The notes under the pieces: model-generated
The model's database searches: none
Told to the model about the DNA's origin: nothing
What the model saw: only the letters and a program-made list of their open reading frames with translations
Part shown: positions 7,750-15,143 of the stretch, piece by piece
Position numbering within the stretch: the stretch's first letter is position 1
How the letters are laid out: each line of letters starts with the position of its first letter
Origin: an uncultured Pseudomonadota bacterium
GTDB taxonomy: Bacteria; Myxococcota_A; UBA796; GCA-2862545
Length of the DNA: 36,079 nucleotides
Direction: 5' to 3'
NCBI GenBank assembly: GCA_903897935.1
Contig: CAIUDO010000125.1
Location: forward strand, 1 to 36,079
Translations under genes and position numbers: made by a program

Positions 7750-9125
7750 GCCTGCTCCAGCCACTCGTCACCCGCGAACTGCCAGAACTCCCCGGCGGTC
7801 ATGTCCGTGCTCCACTCATGCCACTTCGGGTGGTTGGTGAGCGGCGAGACCGCACAACTCCCGTCTGGACCCGGCCGCACCACCCGCACTGCGCTCGCGT
7901 CCAGCTCTTCGAGCAGGTAGGGCGAGTGCGTCGTGAACACGATCGGGCACGTGGAATTGGCCAACCCACGGAGTTGCTGGACGAGTCGGCGCTGGGCGTT
8001 CGGGTGCAAGCCGCGGTCCGCGTCGTCGAGCAGCAACATGCGCGGCGGCGACTGTTGGGCAAGGATCGTGTGCAATCCGAGCGTGAGCAGGGTGCCTTCG
8101 CTTAGCTGATCGGCGGGCGTCCAGCCGGTCTTGCCGAAGTCTACCTCGAGCCCATGGCCGATCAGGACGTGCCGTGTGCCGCTGCGTTCGTCGGTGTCCC
8201 ACTGCTCGACTTCGGTGCGACGCGTACGAATGCCTCGAACCGCTGGGATGACCGTGCGCACGTCGTCGACGAGCTGCTCGAAACGGTCGGGTCGATCCTC
8301 CCGCAGCGCGCTCAACACCGACGGGAGGTACAAGCCGTCCCGGCGCAGGTACGGGCTGACGTCAGGCGAGTAGGTCGGGCGCGCGAGCTGCCGCGCGTCG
8401 AGCTTGAGCAAGACTGCGCCGCCAAACGCAAGATTGAGTGGGGTGCCGAGCAACGACAGGGTGTTGTACTTGGTGCCTGGCACGCGTACGGTGAACTGGG
8501 CTTCCGTGCCCTGTTCGCGGCTCGCGCTGGCGTACGTATACCCGTAGCCGCTGGTCCCGTTCACGGTGAGGCGGATCGTGTTCGTGCTGCCGCGCCACCG
8601 CACCCGCTCAACCGCGTTCGTACCTGTGAAGACGAGGTCGGGCTTCTTCGTGCACAGCAAGCTGCAACGCCACAAGCCGTCGAGCAGCGACGTCTTGCCC
8701 GAACCGTTCTGGCCGACCAAGGCGGTGAGTCCGCTCAAGGTCAGCGTGGTGTCCTTCAGCGCGCGGTAGTTCTCGAACCGGACCGACTCGATCCGGACGC
8801 TGTGCGGCGCCACCGCGGGGGGATCACCCTCCACCATGAGCAGGTCGTCGAGCACGACCGGCGGACGGTCATCAGGGGCCTCCATGCCCCACACCAGATC
8901 CTCACCCGAGCGCCCCACGACCGTCAGCTCGTGCGCGAACTGGTCCAACAGTTGCGCCAAGCGTAGCTTCGAACGCAGGTCTGGGAACTGTCGAAGGTAG
9001 GTGGCCCCGAGCACGGTGCCGAGCATCGCGCGTTCGGGCGAGCGCCGCACCTCATCCGTGAGCAGCTCCGCCGCACGCGCTGCGTCGAGGCGGTCCGAAT
9101 TCGTCAGCTGCGACTTGGGGGCCAT
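7746..9125 (-). CDS. AAA/ABC-type ATPase (OLD/AriA-like), first gene of a two-gene cassette
   Basis: A 459-residue ATPase of the SMC/ABC-like class found in OLD, PARIS AriA and similar systems. Residues 1-108 are a helical N-terminal extension not usual in the family. The ATPase begins at VRIESVRFENYRALKD, with Walker A GQNGSGKT (138-145), an ABC-signature-like LSEGTLLTLGL (341-351), Walker B RMLLLDDADRGLHP (363-375) and the H-loop FTTHSPYLLEEL (His400). The residue after the Walker B Asp is Asp rather than the usual catalytic Glu. ATG at 9125 is preceded by AGGA. It overlaps the TOPRIM-like gene by four bases. By eye this pair is a little richer in A/T than its neighbours, which could reflect horizontal acquisition. 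Confidence 0.8.
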   Translation of the reverse strand: MAPKSQLTNSDRLDAARAAELLTDEVRRSPERAMLGTVLGATYLRQFPDLRSKLRLAQLLDQFAHELTVVGRSGEDLVWGMEAPDDRPPVVLDDLLMVEGDPPAVAPHSVRIESVRFENYRALKDTTLTLSGLTALVGQNGSGKTSLLDGLWRCSLLCTKKPDLVFTGTNAVERVRWRGSTNTIRLTVNGTSGYGYTYASASREQGTEAQFTVRVPGTKYNTLSLLGTPLNLAFGGAVLLKLDARQLARPTYSPDVSPYLRRDGLYLPSVLSALREDRPDRFEQLVDDVRTVIPAVRGIRTRRTEVEQWDTDERSGTRHVLIGHGLEVDFGKTGWTPADQLSEGTLLTLGLHTILAQQSPPRMLLLDDADRGLHPNAQRRLVQQLRGLANSTCPIVFTTHSPYLLEELDASAVRVVRPGPDGSCAVSPLTNHPKWHEWSTDMTAGEFWQFAGDEWLEQA

Positions 9126-9177
9126 CGTGTAATCCTATCGGTGCGTAGCTGGACCCGCGGCCCTGCGCAAACGCGGC

Positions 9178-11715
9178 TCAACGGCGTCGACGGAGGAGCA
9201 GCAGCAGGACCGCTGGCGCGAACACGGCGGGGGAGGCGCCAGAATCGCAGCCGCACGACTTCGGCGCCGCCACCGCGCTGTCCTCCGGGGTGTCCCAGTC
9301 ACCCCACGGAGACTCGGTGTCCGTGTCGGTATCGGTGTCCGTATCGGTGTCGGTATCCGTATCGGTGTCGGTATCGGTATCGGTATCGGTATCCGTATCG
9401 GTGTCGGTGTCCGTATCGGTATCGGTATCCGCATCGGTGTCGGCGTCGGCTTCGTCCGCCCACGCCCCGCACGCCGGGCCCGGAGACCACGTGCCGGCGC
9501 GATGGTGCATCGCCAGGATCCACGCGCCCGACCCGTAGCCCACCATCGGCGCGTTGTTCGTGTAGTCCCCGTCGAACGGATCGAACGTCTCGCCGACCGC
9601 GAGGAAATTCGCCGCGCTCTGGCCTTCGATCCACGCGAGCAGGTCGTCGGCGAGCGCGACGTCTCCAGCGTCACGCGCGGCGACGGCGGTGCGCAGGTCC
9701 GCCCACACCCACTCGTCGCTGTCGTACGACGAGCCCCACGGGGACAGGTCGTGGCCGTCCCACGCGTCGTCGTTACGCGAGAACCCTGGACCGGCCGGCG
9801 TCTGCAGATCGCGCACGATCAGGTCCAACGTCGCCGCCGCCGCCGCTCCGGTCGGGTCGACGAGGCCGAGGCCGATCGCCTCGATGGACGACACGTCGCT
9901 GTACCCGCTGCCGACGGCCAGCTCCTCGAGGGTCGCGGCGATCGCGCCGTCCGGGTCGGATAGATCGGCGATGATGGCGTCGCGGATGCGGTTCGCGTCG
10001 GCCCGATACTCGGCGGCGAGCGCGGCGTCGCCCATGTGGTCGGCCATGTCGGCCGCCTCGCACAGCCCGCGCGCCGCGGTGATCGAGGTGTACGACCACT
10101 TGCGCTCCCACCCGAACCAGTGGTGCTCCCAGATCGACGAGTCGGCCCGGATGAGGCCGTCGCTGTCAATGAGGGCCTGCAAGAACCCAGCGAGCTCGTC
10201 GCGGAGCTGCGGCCATCGCTCCTCGATCAACGACCAATCACCGCTCGCGCGCGCGTGCTCCCCGGCGGCCCACAAGAACAGCCCGGCGCCGTCGAACTCG
10301 AAGTTGAAGTTGCCTCCGTACGTGGTGTCGGACTCCTCGATGCCGAACCCGTGGTGCCGGCACAAGCTGATCTGGTAGTCGACCATCGGGTACGCGGACA
10401 GCTCGTCATAACCTACGTACCGGTTGCTGACCGCGTCGAGCAGGTAACGCAGGCCCTCTCGGGCCTCGGGGTGCAAGCCCGCCAGCGACATGCCGACCAC
10501 CGCGTAGGCGCCGTCGCGCGGCCACGCGTACGTCCACTGCCCCGGCGGGAGCGACGCGAGGATACCGCCTTTCGCGCGGTGCTCGACGACGCCTGGCAGG
10601 CCGCCGAACATCGAGTACCGGGGCTCACCGTCCCGTGTGCGCCACTCTCGCAGGTAGGTCCGGTCCTCTTTGACCTGTGCCATGTCGAGCACCGCCGCCG
10701 CGTGGCGGTACAGGGCTGTCTCTTCGGCGGTCATGCCGGGTGGCAGCACGAGCCTGCGCTGCACGGAGCGCCAGAACTCGGCGTCCACCGAAGCGATCGA
10801 CACGATGCTGGCCGACGCCGCCCACGCCGCCAGCTCGGCCCGCACCGCGTCGAACGCGAACGGGTCGCCGTCGTGGCCGACGACGTAGCCGACGTGCGCG
10901 GTGCCCCCGGGCGGGAGATCGCCGAGGTCCCACCGTAGGTACGACACCGTGTCGGTGTGCACGCCTTGATCCCCGGTTTGCGCCGCGGGATCGGCGGCGC
11001 CGCCTGCGTTGACGACCTCCCACGGGTTCGCCCACGCCGCGCCCGGGTACCAGACCGAGCGTGACGACGAGGGCATGAGCGGCACCAACGCGGCGACCCC
11101 GGCGAAGCCACGCTCCTCGACGGTGCCGTCGGCGTGCAGCACCACGGTCTCGTTCTCGGCGCCGATGTCCGTGGTCGGGCCGGGGCGCCCCTCGCCAAGG
11201 TGCAGGTTCTGCAGCCCGAACACCACGACGTCCGAAGCGGGGCTCGCTCCGGTGTTCTCAACCGTGGTCACGACGGCGTACGCGCTGCGCGAGAGGCCGG
11301 TCGGGGCCCAGATGTGGTGGGTGAACCGGAGGTCTCCCCACGTCTGCACCATCTCGACCACGTTCGTGCCGCCGTGCGGGGCCTCGGCGGGATCCCACGC
11401 CATCCACCCGGACGCGTCGTAGTCGACGGGCACCCCCGGCAACCAGCGCTGATCCCCGTCGACCCGAACGCCCAGGTACGCGTCGTACATCAGGTCGCGG
11501 GCGAAGACCGTCTGTGGGTGCCCGTCGACCCACACCTCGTTGCCCGCAGCGTCCCACTGGGGCTCCTCGGTCGCGAACAGGTGGTCCCGCCAGTGGTGCA
11601 GCCGTCCCCCTTCGAGGTCGACCACGACAGCGCCCCACCCGTTCGACGAGGGCAAGTCGTAGAACGACCGATGCGGGGTGACGGCGTGCGCGACCAAGGA
11701 CAGCAGCGGCAGCAT
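9178..11715 (-). CDS. Surface GH15-type glucoamylase with MYXO-CTERM tail
   Basis: An 845-residue secreted alpha-glucan hydrolase. A short signal peptide (MLPLLSLVAHA) precedes an N-terminal beta-sandwich to about residue 330. The (alpha/alpha)6 barrel follows, with the GH15 landmarks YAWPRDGAYAVVG (about 397-409), ADSSIWEHHW (candidate catalytic acid Glu530) and AVGETFDPF (candidate catalytic base Glu709). After the barrel come a 45-residue Asp-Thr/Asp-Ala stalk and a MYXO-CTERM tail (CGCDSG, hydrophobic, RRRR). GH15 enzymes release glucose from non-reducing ends of starch-like polymers. The huge upstream open frame to 13803 is antisense to the amylase gene and is rejected. The chosen ATG has GGAGG four bases ahead. 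It is divergently transcribed from the GH13 amylase 111 bases away, suggesting shared control. Confidence 0.88.
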   Translation of the reverse strand: MLPLLSLVAHAVTPHRSFYDLPSSNGWGAVVVDLEGGRLHHWRDHLFATEEPQWDAAGNEVWVDGHPQTVFARDLMYDAYLGVRVDGDQRWLPGVPVDYDASGWMAWDPAEAPHGGTNVVEMVQTWGDLRFTHHIWAPTGLSRSAYAVVTTVENTGASPASDVVVFGLQNLHLGEGRPGPTTDIGAENETVVLHADGTVEERGFAGVAALVPLMPSSSRSVWYPGAAWANPWEVVNAGGAADPAAQTGDQGVHTDTVSYLRWDLGDLPPGGTAHVGYVVGHDGDPFAFDAVRAELAAWAASASIVSIASVDAEFWRSVQRRLVLPPGMTAEETALYRHAAAVLDMAQVKEDRTYLREWRTRDGEPRYSMFGGLPGVVEHRAKGGILASLPPGQWTYAWPRDGAYAVVGMSLAGLHPEAREGLRYLLDAVSNRYVGYDELSAYPMVDYQISLCRHHGFGIEESDTTYGGNFNFEFDGAGLFLWAAGEHARASGDWSLIEERWPQLRDELAGFLQALIDSDGLIRADSSIWEHHWFGWERKWSYTSITAARGLCEAADMADHMGDAALAAEYRADANRIRDAIIADLSDPDGAIAATLEELAVGSGYSDVSSIEAIGLGLVDPTGAAAAATLDLIVRDLQTPAGPGFSRNDDAWDGHDLSPWGSSYDSDEWVWADLRTAVAARDAGDVALADDLLAWIEGQSAANFLAVGETFDPFDGDYTNNAPMVGYGSGAWILAMHHRAGTWSPGPACGAWADEADADTDADTDTDTDTDTDTDTDTDTDTDTDTDTDTDTDTDTDTDTESPWGDWDTPEDSAVAAPKSCGCDSGASPAVFAPAVLLLLLRRRR
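9316..9450 (-). repeat. Asp-Thr/Asp-Ala coding tandem repeat in glucoamylase
   Basis: 135 bases of 6-bp repeat units (GAT or GAC followed by ACC, ACG or GCC on the coding strand) encode a 45-residue stalk between the catalytic barrel and the MYXO-CTERM tail. GAT and GAC, and ACC and ACG, alternate, so the repeat is purer at protein than at DNA level. Confidence 0.92.
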
Positions 11716-11754
11716 GGCGCCTCCGGAGGCAAGGGCACATAACGCGTCGCGGCC

Positions 11755-11797
11755 GTGACTCCAATCTGGGTCACCAGCGGTGGCGGTCGGTCCGACC
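11755..11797. promoter_or_regulatory. Candidate operator dyads between divergent glucoamylase and amylase genes
   Basis: The 111-base divergent region contains a perfect 6-1-6 palindrome, GGTCGG-T-CCGACC (11785-11797). It also has a looser inverted repeat, GTGAC-10-GTCAC (11755-11774). Either could bind a dimeric regulator controlling both alpha-glucan genes. I saw no convincing -35/-10 pair. In such GC-rich DNA short dyads arise by chance fairly easily, so this is a candidate only. Confidence 0.35.
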
Positions 11798-11826
11798 TGC
11801 GTGTTAGGGCGCTCCGGGGAGGGGGC

Positions 11827-14148
11827 ATGCGCTCGCTCGTGAGTACGCTTCGAACGGTGGCTTGGGTCACGCTCGCCGCGTGCGGCAAGGTCGACACGGG
11901 TCCGATCGCGCCGCCGACCGGCCCTGAGGAGACGGGCCCGACCGAGTCCGAACCTACGGTCCCCGACACCGAAGAGACGGCCGAGACCGCCGAGACCGCC
12001 GTCGAGACGGAGTCGGAGTCCGAGGTGGTCCCGCCGCCGGTGCGCACGTGCGCGTCGACCATCACCTACGAAGACGCCGCGACCACGGTGTACTTCGCGT
12101 CGGAGGTCACTGGGTGGGATGAACCGTCCTGGATCCCGCTCACGTCCACGGGGGGCGGGTTCGCCGCCGAGGTCGACGTGTACGGCGCGGCCGGCCAGGG
12201 CGTGTACTGCTACAAGCTGATCGTCGACGGGGTCTGGCAGCTCGACCCCTCCACGCCCTACCGTGCGTACTGCGACGGCACCGAGAACTCGGGGCTGCGC
12301 GTCGAAGCGTGCGCCGTGCCTGCGGCGGAGGTGGTCGCGGCGGGCGCCACCGGGGCGAGGTTCGAGGCGACGATCCAGGGGGTCGCCGCCGCTGACGGGG
12401 CGCCGCTCGTCTCGGCGGCCGTCACGCGGCGATCCGACTTCGTCGACACCGTCGAGCCGGCCTCGTTCGATCCGAGCACCGGCCTCCTCACGGTCGATCT
12501 CGATGGGTTGCCGATCGGCAAGCACACGCTGTCGGTGACCTTCACGGACGCGGAGGGTCGGGCCAGCGAGCCGGCGCTGCTGCCGTTCTGGGTGGAGGCC
12601 GACGAGCCGTTCGTTTGGAACGACGCCCTCATCTACATGGTGATGCTCGACAGGTACGCCGACGGCGACCCTGGCAACAACCCACCGCCCGAGCCGACGG
12701 CGGCGGCGGGCGGAGACTGGCAGGGGGGCGATCTGCAGGGCCTGACCGAGCGGATCGAGTCCGGCTACCTCGACGCGCTCGGCGTGCGGGCGATCTGGCT
12801 CACGCCGTTCAACACCGGCGCGTCGGGGGCGGAGATCGCGAGCGACGGCGTCCACGTGGTGACGGGGTACCACGGCTACTGGCCAATCGCGCCGCGTGAG
12901 GTCGACCCGCGGCTCGGCACCGACGCCGATCTGCGCGCGATGGTGTCGGCGGCGCACGCGCGCGGCATCCGCGTCTTGATGGACTCGGTCGTCAACCACG
13001 TGCACGAAGACCACCCGTACTACCGGGATCATCCCGACTGGTTCAACGACGGCTGCACGTGCGGCACGCCCGGCTGCGACTGGACGGCCGAGGCGCTCAC
13101 CTGCCTGTTCGCGCCCTACATGCCGGACATCGACTGGCAGAACCGCGAGGCGTCGGAGCAGTTCATCGCCGACGTGTTGTGGTGGCTCGAGGCCTACGAT
13201 CTCGACGGGGCGCGCATCGACGCGGTCAAGCACGTCGACGCTGGGGCGGTGTTCAACCTGGTCACGAGGATCAACGAGCGCTTCGAGACTGCGGGCACCG
13301 ACTACTACCTCGACGGCGAGACCGCGATGGGCTGGTCCGGCGACGACCTCGCGGCGAACGCCGACCAATACGGGACGATCAACCGGTACCTCGGCCCGGA
13401 CGGCCTCGACGGGCAGTTCGACTTCGTGCTCTACCACGCCGTGGTGGACAACGTGTTCGTGCACCAATCGAAGGGCATGATCCACCTCGATGTATGGACG
13501 GGCCACAGTCAGACTCAGTATCTGCCAGGCTCCATCATGACCCCGTACGTCGGCAGTCACGACACCTCCCGCCTCGTGTCGATGATCGACTACGATGGAT
13601 CGCGCTGGGACCACCCCGACGACGTCAACGACCGGAAGTGGGTCGAAGACGGCTTGCCCGTGCAGCCGGGCGAAGACGAGGTCTACGACCGTGCGCGCGT
13701 CGCGTTGTGCTGGTTGCTCACCCAGCCCGGCGCCCCGATGCTGTACCAGGGCGACGAGTACGGTGAATTCGGCGGAAACGACCCAGATAATCGTCACATG
13801 CACCGCGTGGGGGCGGCGCTGTCGGCGCGCGAGGCGTCGCTGCTGGCCGACGTCTCCCGGGTCGGCGCCGCGCGCCAGGAGCTGCGCCCGCTGCGGCGCG
13901 GGGACTACCGAGGCATCGGCTCGACGGAGGACGTCATGGTGTTCGCGCGCAGCACCGCGGAGGGTTCGGTGGTCGTGGCCATCAACCGCGCGAGCTTCGA
14001 CGCCACGGCCTACGCGGATCTCGGCGGGCTCGGGTTCCCTGACGGGTTGCTCGGCAATTCGCTGGGCCTCGGCGGCGGGATGGTCTCGTCGTCGGGCTGG
14101 GGCACCGTCACGGCTCCAGCGCGGAGCTGCGCGGTGTTCGCGCCCTGA
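11827..14148 (+). CDS. GH13 alpha-amylase family lipoprotein with N-terminal starch-binding-like domain
   Basis: A 773-residue lipoprotein. The signal peptide ends at the lipobox TLAAC, followed by a Glu/Thr/Pro-rich linker. Next comes a CBM48/CBM20-like sandwich (TVYFASEVTGWD through YCYKLIVDGVWQLDP) and a second beta domain. The GH13 barrel carries region I DSVVNH (Asp386), region II GARIDAVKH (nucleophile Asp465), region III DGETAMGW (acid/base Glu498) and region IV VGSHDTSRL (Asp579). All catalytic residues are present. A C-terminal beta domain ends the protein. It would cleave internal alpha-1,4-glucan bonds at the outer membrane or cell surface. ATG at 11827 follows a strong GGGGAGGGGG; the longer frame from 11755 lacks one. 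Its 3' end overlaps the convergent sua5 gene by 41 bases. The exact GH13 subfamily is unresolved. Confidence 0.92.
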   Translation: MRSLVSTLRTVAWVTLAACGKVDTGPIAPPTGPEETGPTESEPTVPDTEETAETAETAVETESESEVVPPPVRTCASTITYEDAATTVYFASEVTGWDEPSWIPLTSTGGGFAAEVDVYGAAGQGVYCYKLIVDGVWQLDPSTPYRAYCDGTENSGLRVEACAVPAAEVVAAGATGARFEATIQGVAAADGAPLVSAAVTRRSDFVDTVEPASFDPSTGLLTVDLDGLPIGKHTLSVTFTDAEGRASEPALLPFWVEADEPFVWNDALIYMVMLDRYADGDPGNNPPPEPTAAAGGDWQGGDLQGLTERIESGYLDALGVRAIWLTPFNTGASGAEIASDGVHVVTGYHGYWPIAPREVDPRLGTDADLRAMVSAAHARGIRVLMDSVVNHVHEDHPYYRDHPDWFNDGCTCGTPGCDWTAEALTCLFAPYMPDIDWQNREASEQFIADVLWWLEAYDLDGARIDAVKHVDAGAVFNLVTRINERFETAGTDYYLDGETAMGWSGDDLAANADQYGTINRYLGPDGLDGQFDFVLYHAVVDNVFVHQSKGMIHLDVWTGHSQTQYLPGSIMTPYVGSHDTSRLVSMIDYDGSRWDHPDDVNDRKWVEDGLPVQPGEDEVYDRARVALCWLLTQPGAPMLYQGDEYGEFGGNDPDNRHMHRVGAALSAREASLLADVSRVGAARQELRPLRRGDYRGIGSTEDVMVFARSTAEGSVVVAINRASFDATAYADLGGLGFPDGLLGNSLGLGGGMVSSSGWGTVTAPARSCAVFAP

Positions 14149-15136
14149 TCCACGCGGTCACCTCGTCGTCGCTGTCGAACGTCCACGACGCCGCCCGGCG
14201 CGCGCGCTCGGCGACCGCGTGCTCGACGTCCGGCAAGCGCACGATCAGGGTGGCGTGGTCCTGCTCGAGGTCGCGCAGGTCGGCGTACAGGTGGTGGGCG
14301 ACGGCGTCGGCGGTGACGCGCTCGACCAACGTCGCCGTGCCCATCGCTCGCGTGCCCATCCACGCGTCGGGGCCGTCGAGCACGAGCACGAGGCGCTCGG
14401 CGACCTCCGCGCTGACCGCAGGGCCGAGCGCGATCAGCGGGACGATCGGTTGATAATGAGCGTACCGGGTGCCCGGAGATCGCGCCGCATCTCCACCTGG
14501 TGAAACATGAGGATCGACCTGGCGAAGCACCGCTAGGGACACGCCCCCCGGACGCAACAAGCGCGGCGGGTCCACGGTGAGGTCGAGCACCGAAGACTCG
14601 ATGCCGAACCGGCACGATCCGCCGTCGAGCACGAGCGCGACGCGCCCGTCGAGCTCGGCGAGGGCGTGCTCGGCGGTTGTGGGGCTAGGACGCCCAGATC
14701 GGTTGGCGCTGGGCGCGGCGAGCGGAAGCCCCGCCGCGACGAGCAGCGCGCGCGCGATCGGGTGGCTCGGCGCCCGCACCGCGACGGTGGGACGCCCGCG
14801 GCTCGCGACCGACCCGAGGGCGGTCGCGGGCAACACGAGGGAGAGCGGGCCCGGCCAGAACCGCTCGGCGAACCGACGCGCGCTCGGGCTGCTCACGTCC
14901 GCGACCTGCGCGGCGTCGTCGAGGTCCCGGACGTGCACGATCAGCGGGTTGTCCGCCGGGCGCCCCTTCGCGTCGTAGACCGCGGCGATCGCGCGGGCGT
15001 TGGTGGCGTCGGCGCCGAGGCCGTACACCGTCTCGGTGGGGAACACGACGAGGCCGCCAGCCTGCAAGCAGGCGGCAGCCTCACGGATCGCCGGATCGTC
15101 GGGCTCCGCCGACCGCGGCACCAGGCGGCGCGTCAC
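14108..15136 (-). CDS. sua5: Threonylcarbamoyl-AMP synthase, Sua5 type
   Basis: A 342-residue enzyme making L-threonylcarbamoyladenylate from threonine, bicarbonate and ATP, the first step of tRNA t6A37 modification. The YrdC domain carries GLVVFPTETVYGLGADA (28-44), KGRPADNPLIVHV (58-70), SANRSG (144-149) and GIESSVLDLT (179-188). The linker SPGTRYAHYQP (221-231) leads to the C-terminal Sua5 domain, which separates this long form from short TsaC. The start is GTG at 15136, seven bases after the thrS stop, with GGGAG upstream. It is last in an operon after thrS and threonine dehydrogenase. The C-terminus overlaps the convergent amylase gene by 41 bases. Confidence 0.93.
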   Translation of the reverse strand: MTRRLVPRSAEPDDPAIREAAACLQAGGLVVFPTETVYGLGADATNARAIAAVYDAKGRPADNPLIVHVRDLDDAAQVADVSSPSARRFAERFWPGPLSLVLPATALGSVASRGRPTVAVRAPSHPIARALLVAAGLPLAAPSANRSGRPSPTTAEHALAELDGRVALVLDGGSCRFGIESSVLDLTVDPPRLLRPGGVSLAVLRQVDPHVSPGGDAARSPGTRYAHYQPIVPLIALGPAVSAEVAERLVLVLDGPDAWMGTRAMGTATLVERVTADAVAHHLYADLRDLEQDHATLIVRLPDVEHAVAERARRAASWTFDSDDEVTAWIRARTPRSSALEP

Positions 15137-15143
15137 GAGGGGG

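Noticed and set aside
9290-9538. Ser-Val repeat reading frame on the plus strand, with similar ones at 2903-3214 and 21081-21329
   Set aside because: These are the antisense readings of the Asp-Thr/Asp-Ala coding repeats. They have no ribosome site or recognisable domain, and the sense strand has a full gene.
11716-13803. N-terminal extension of the glucoamylase frame to 13803
   Set aside because: The extra sequence is antisense to the GH13 amylase gene. A good signal peptide and GGAGG site mark the start at 11715.
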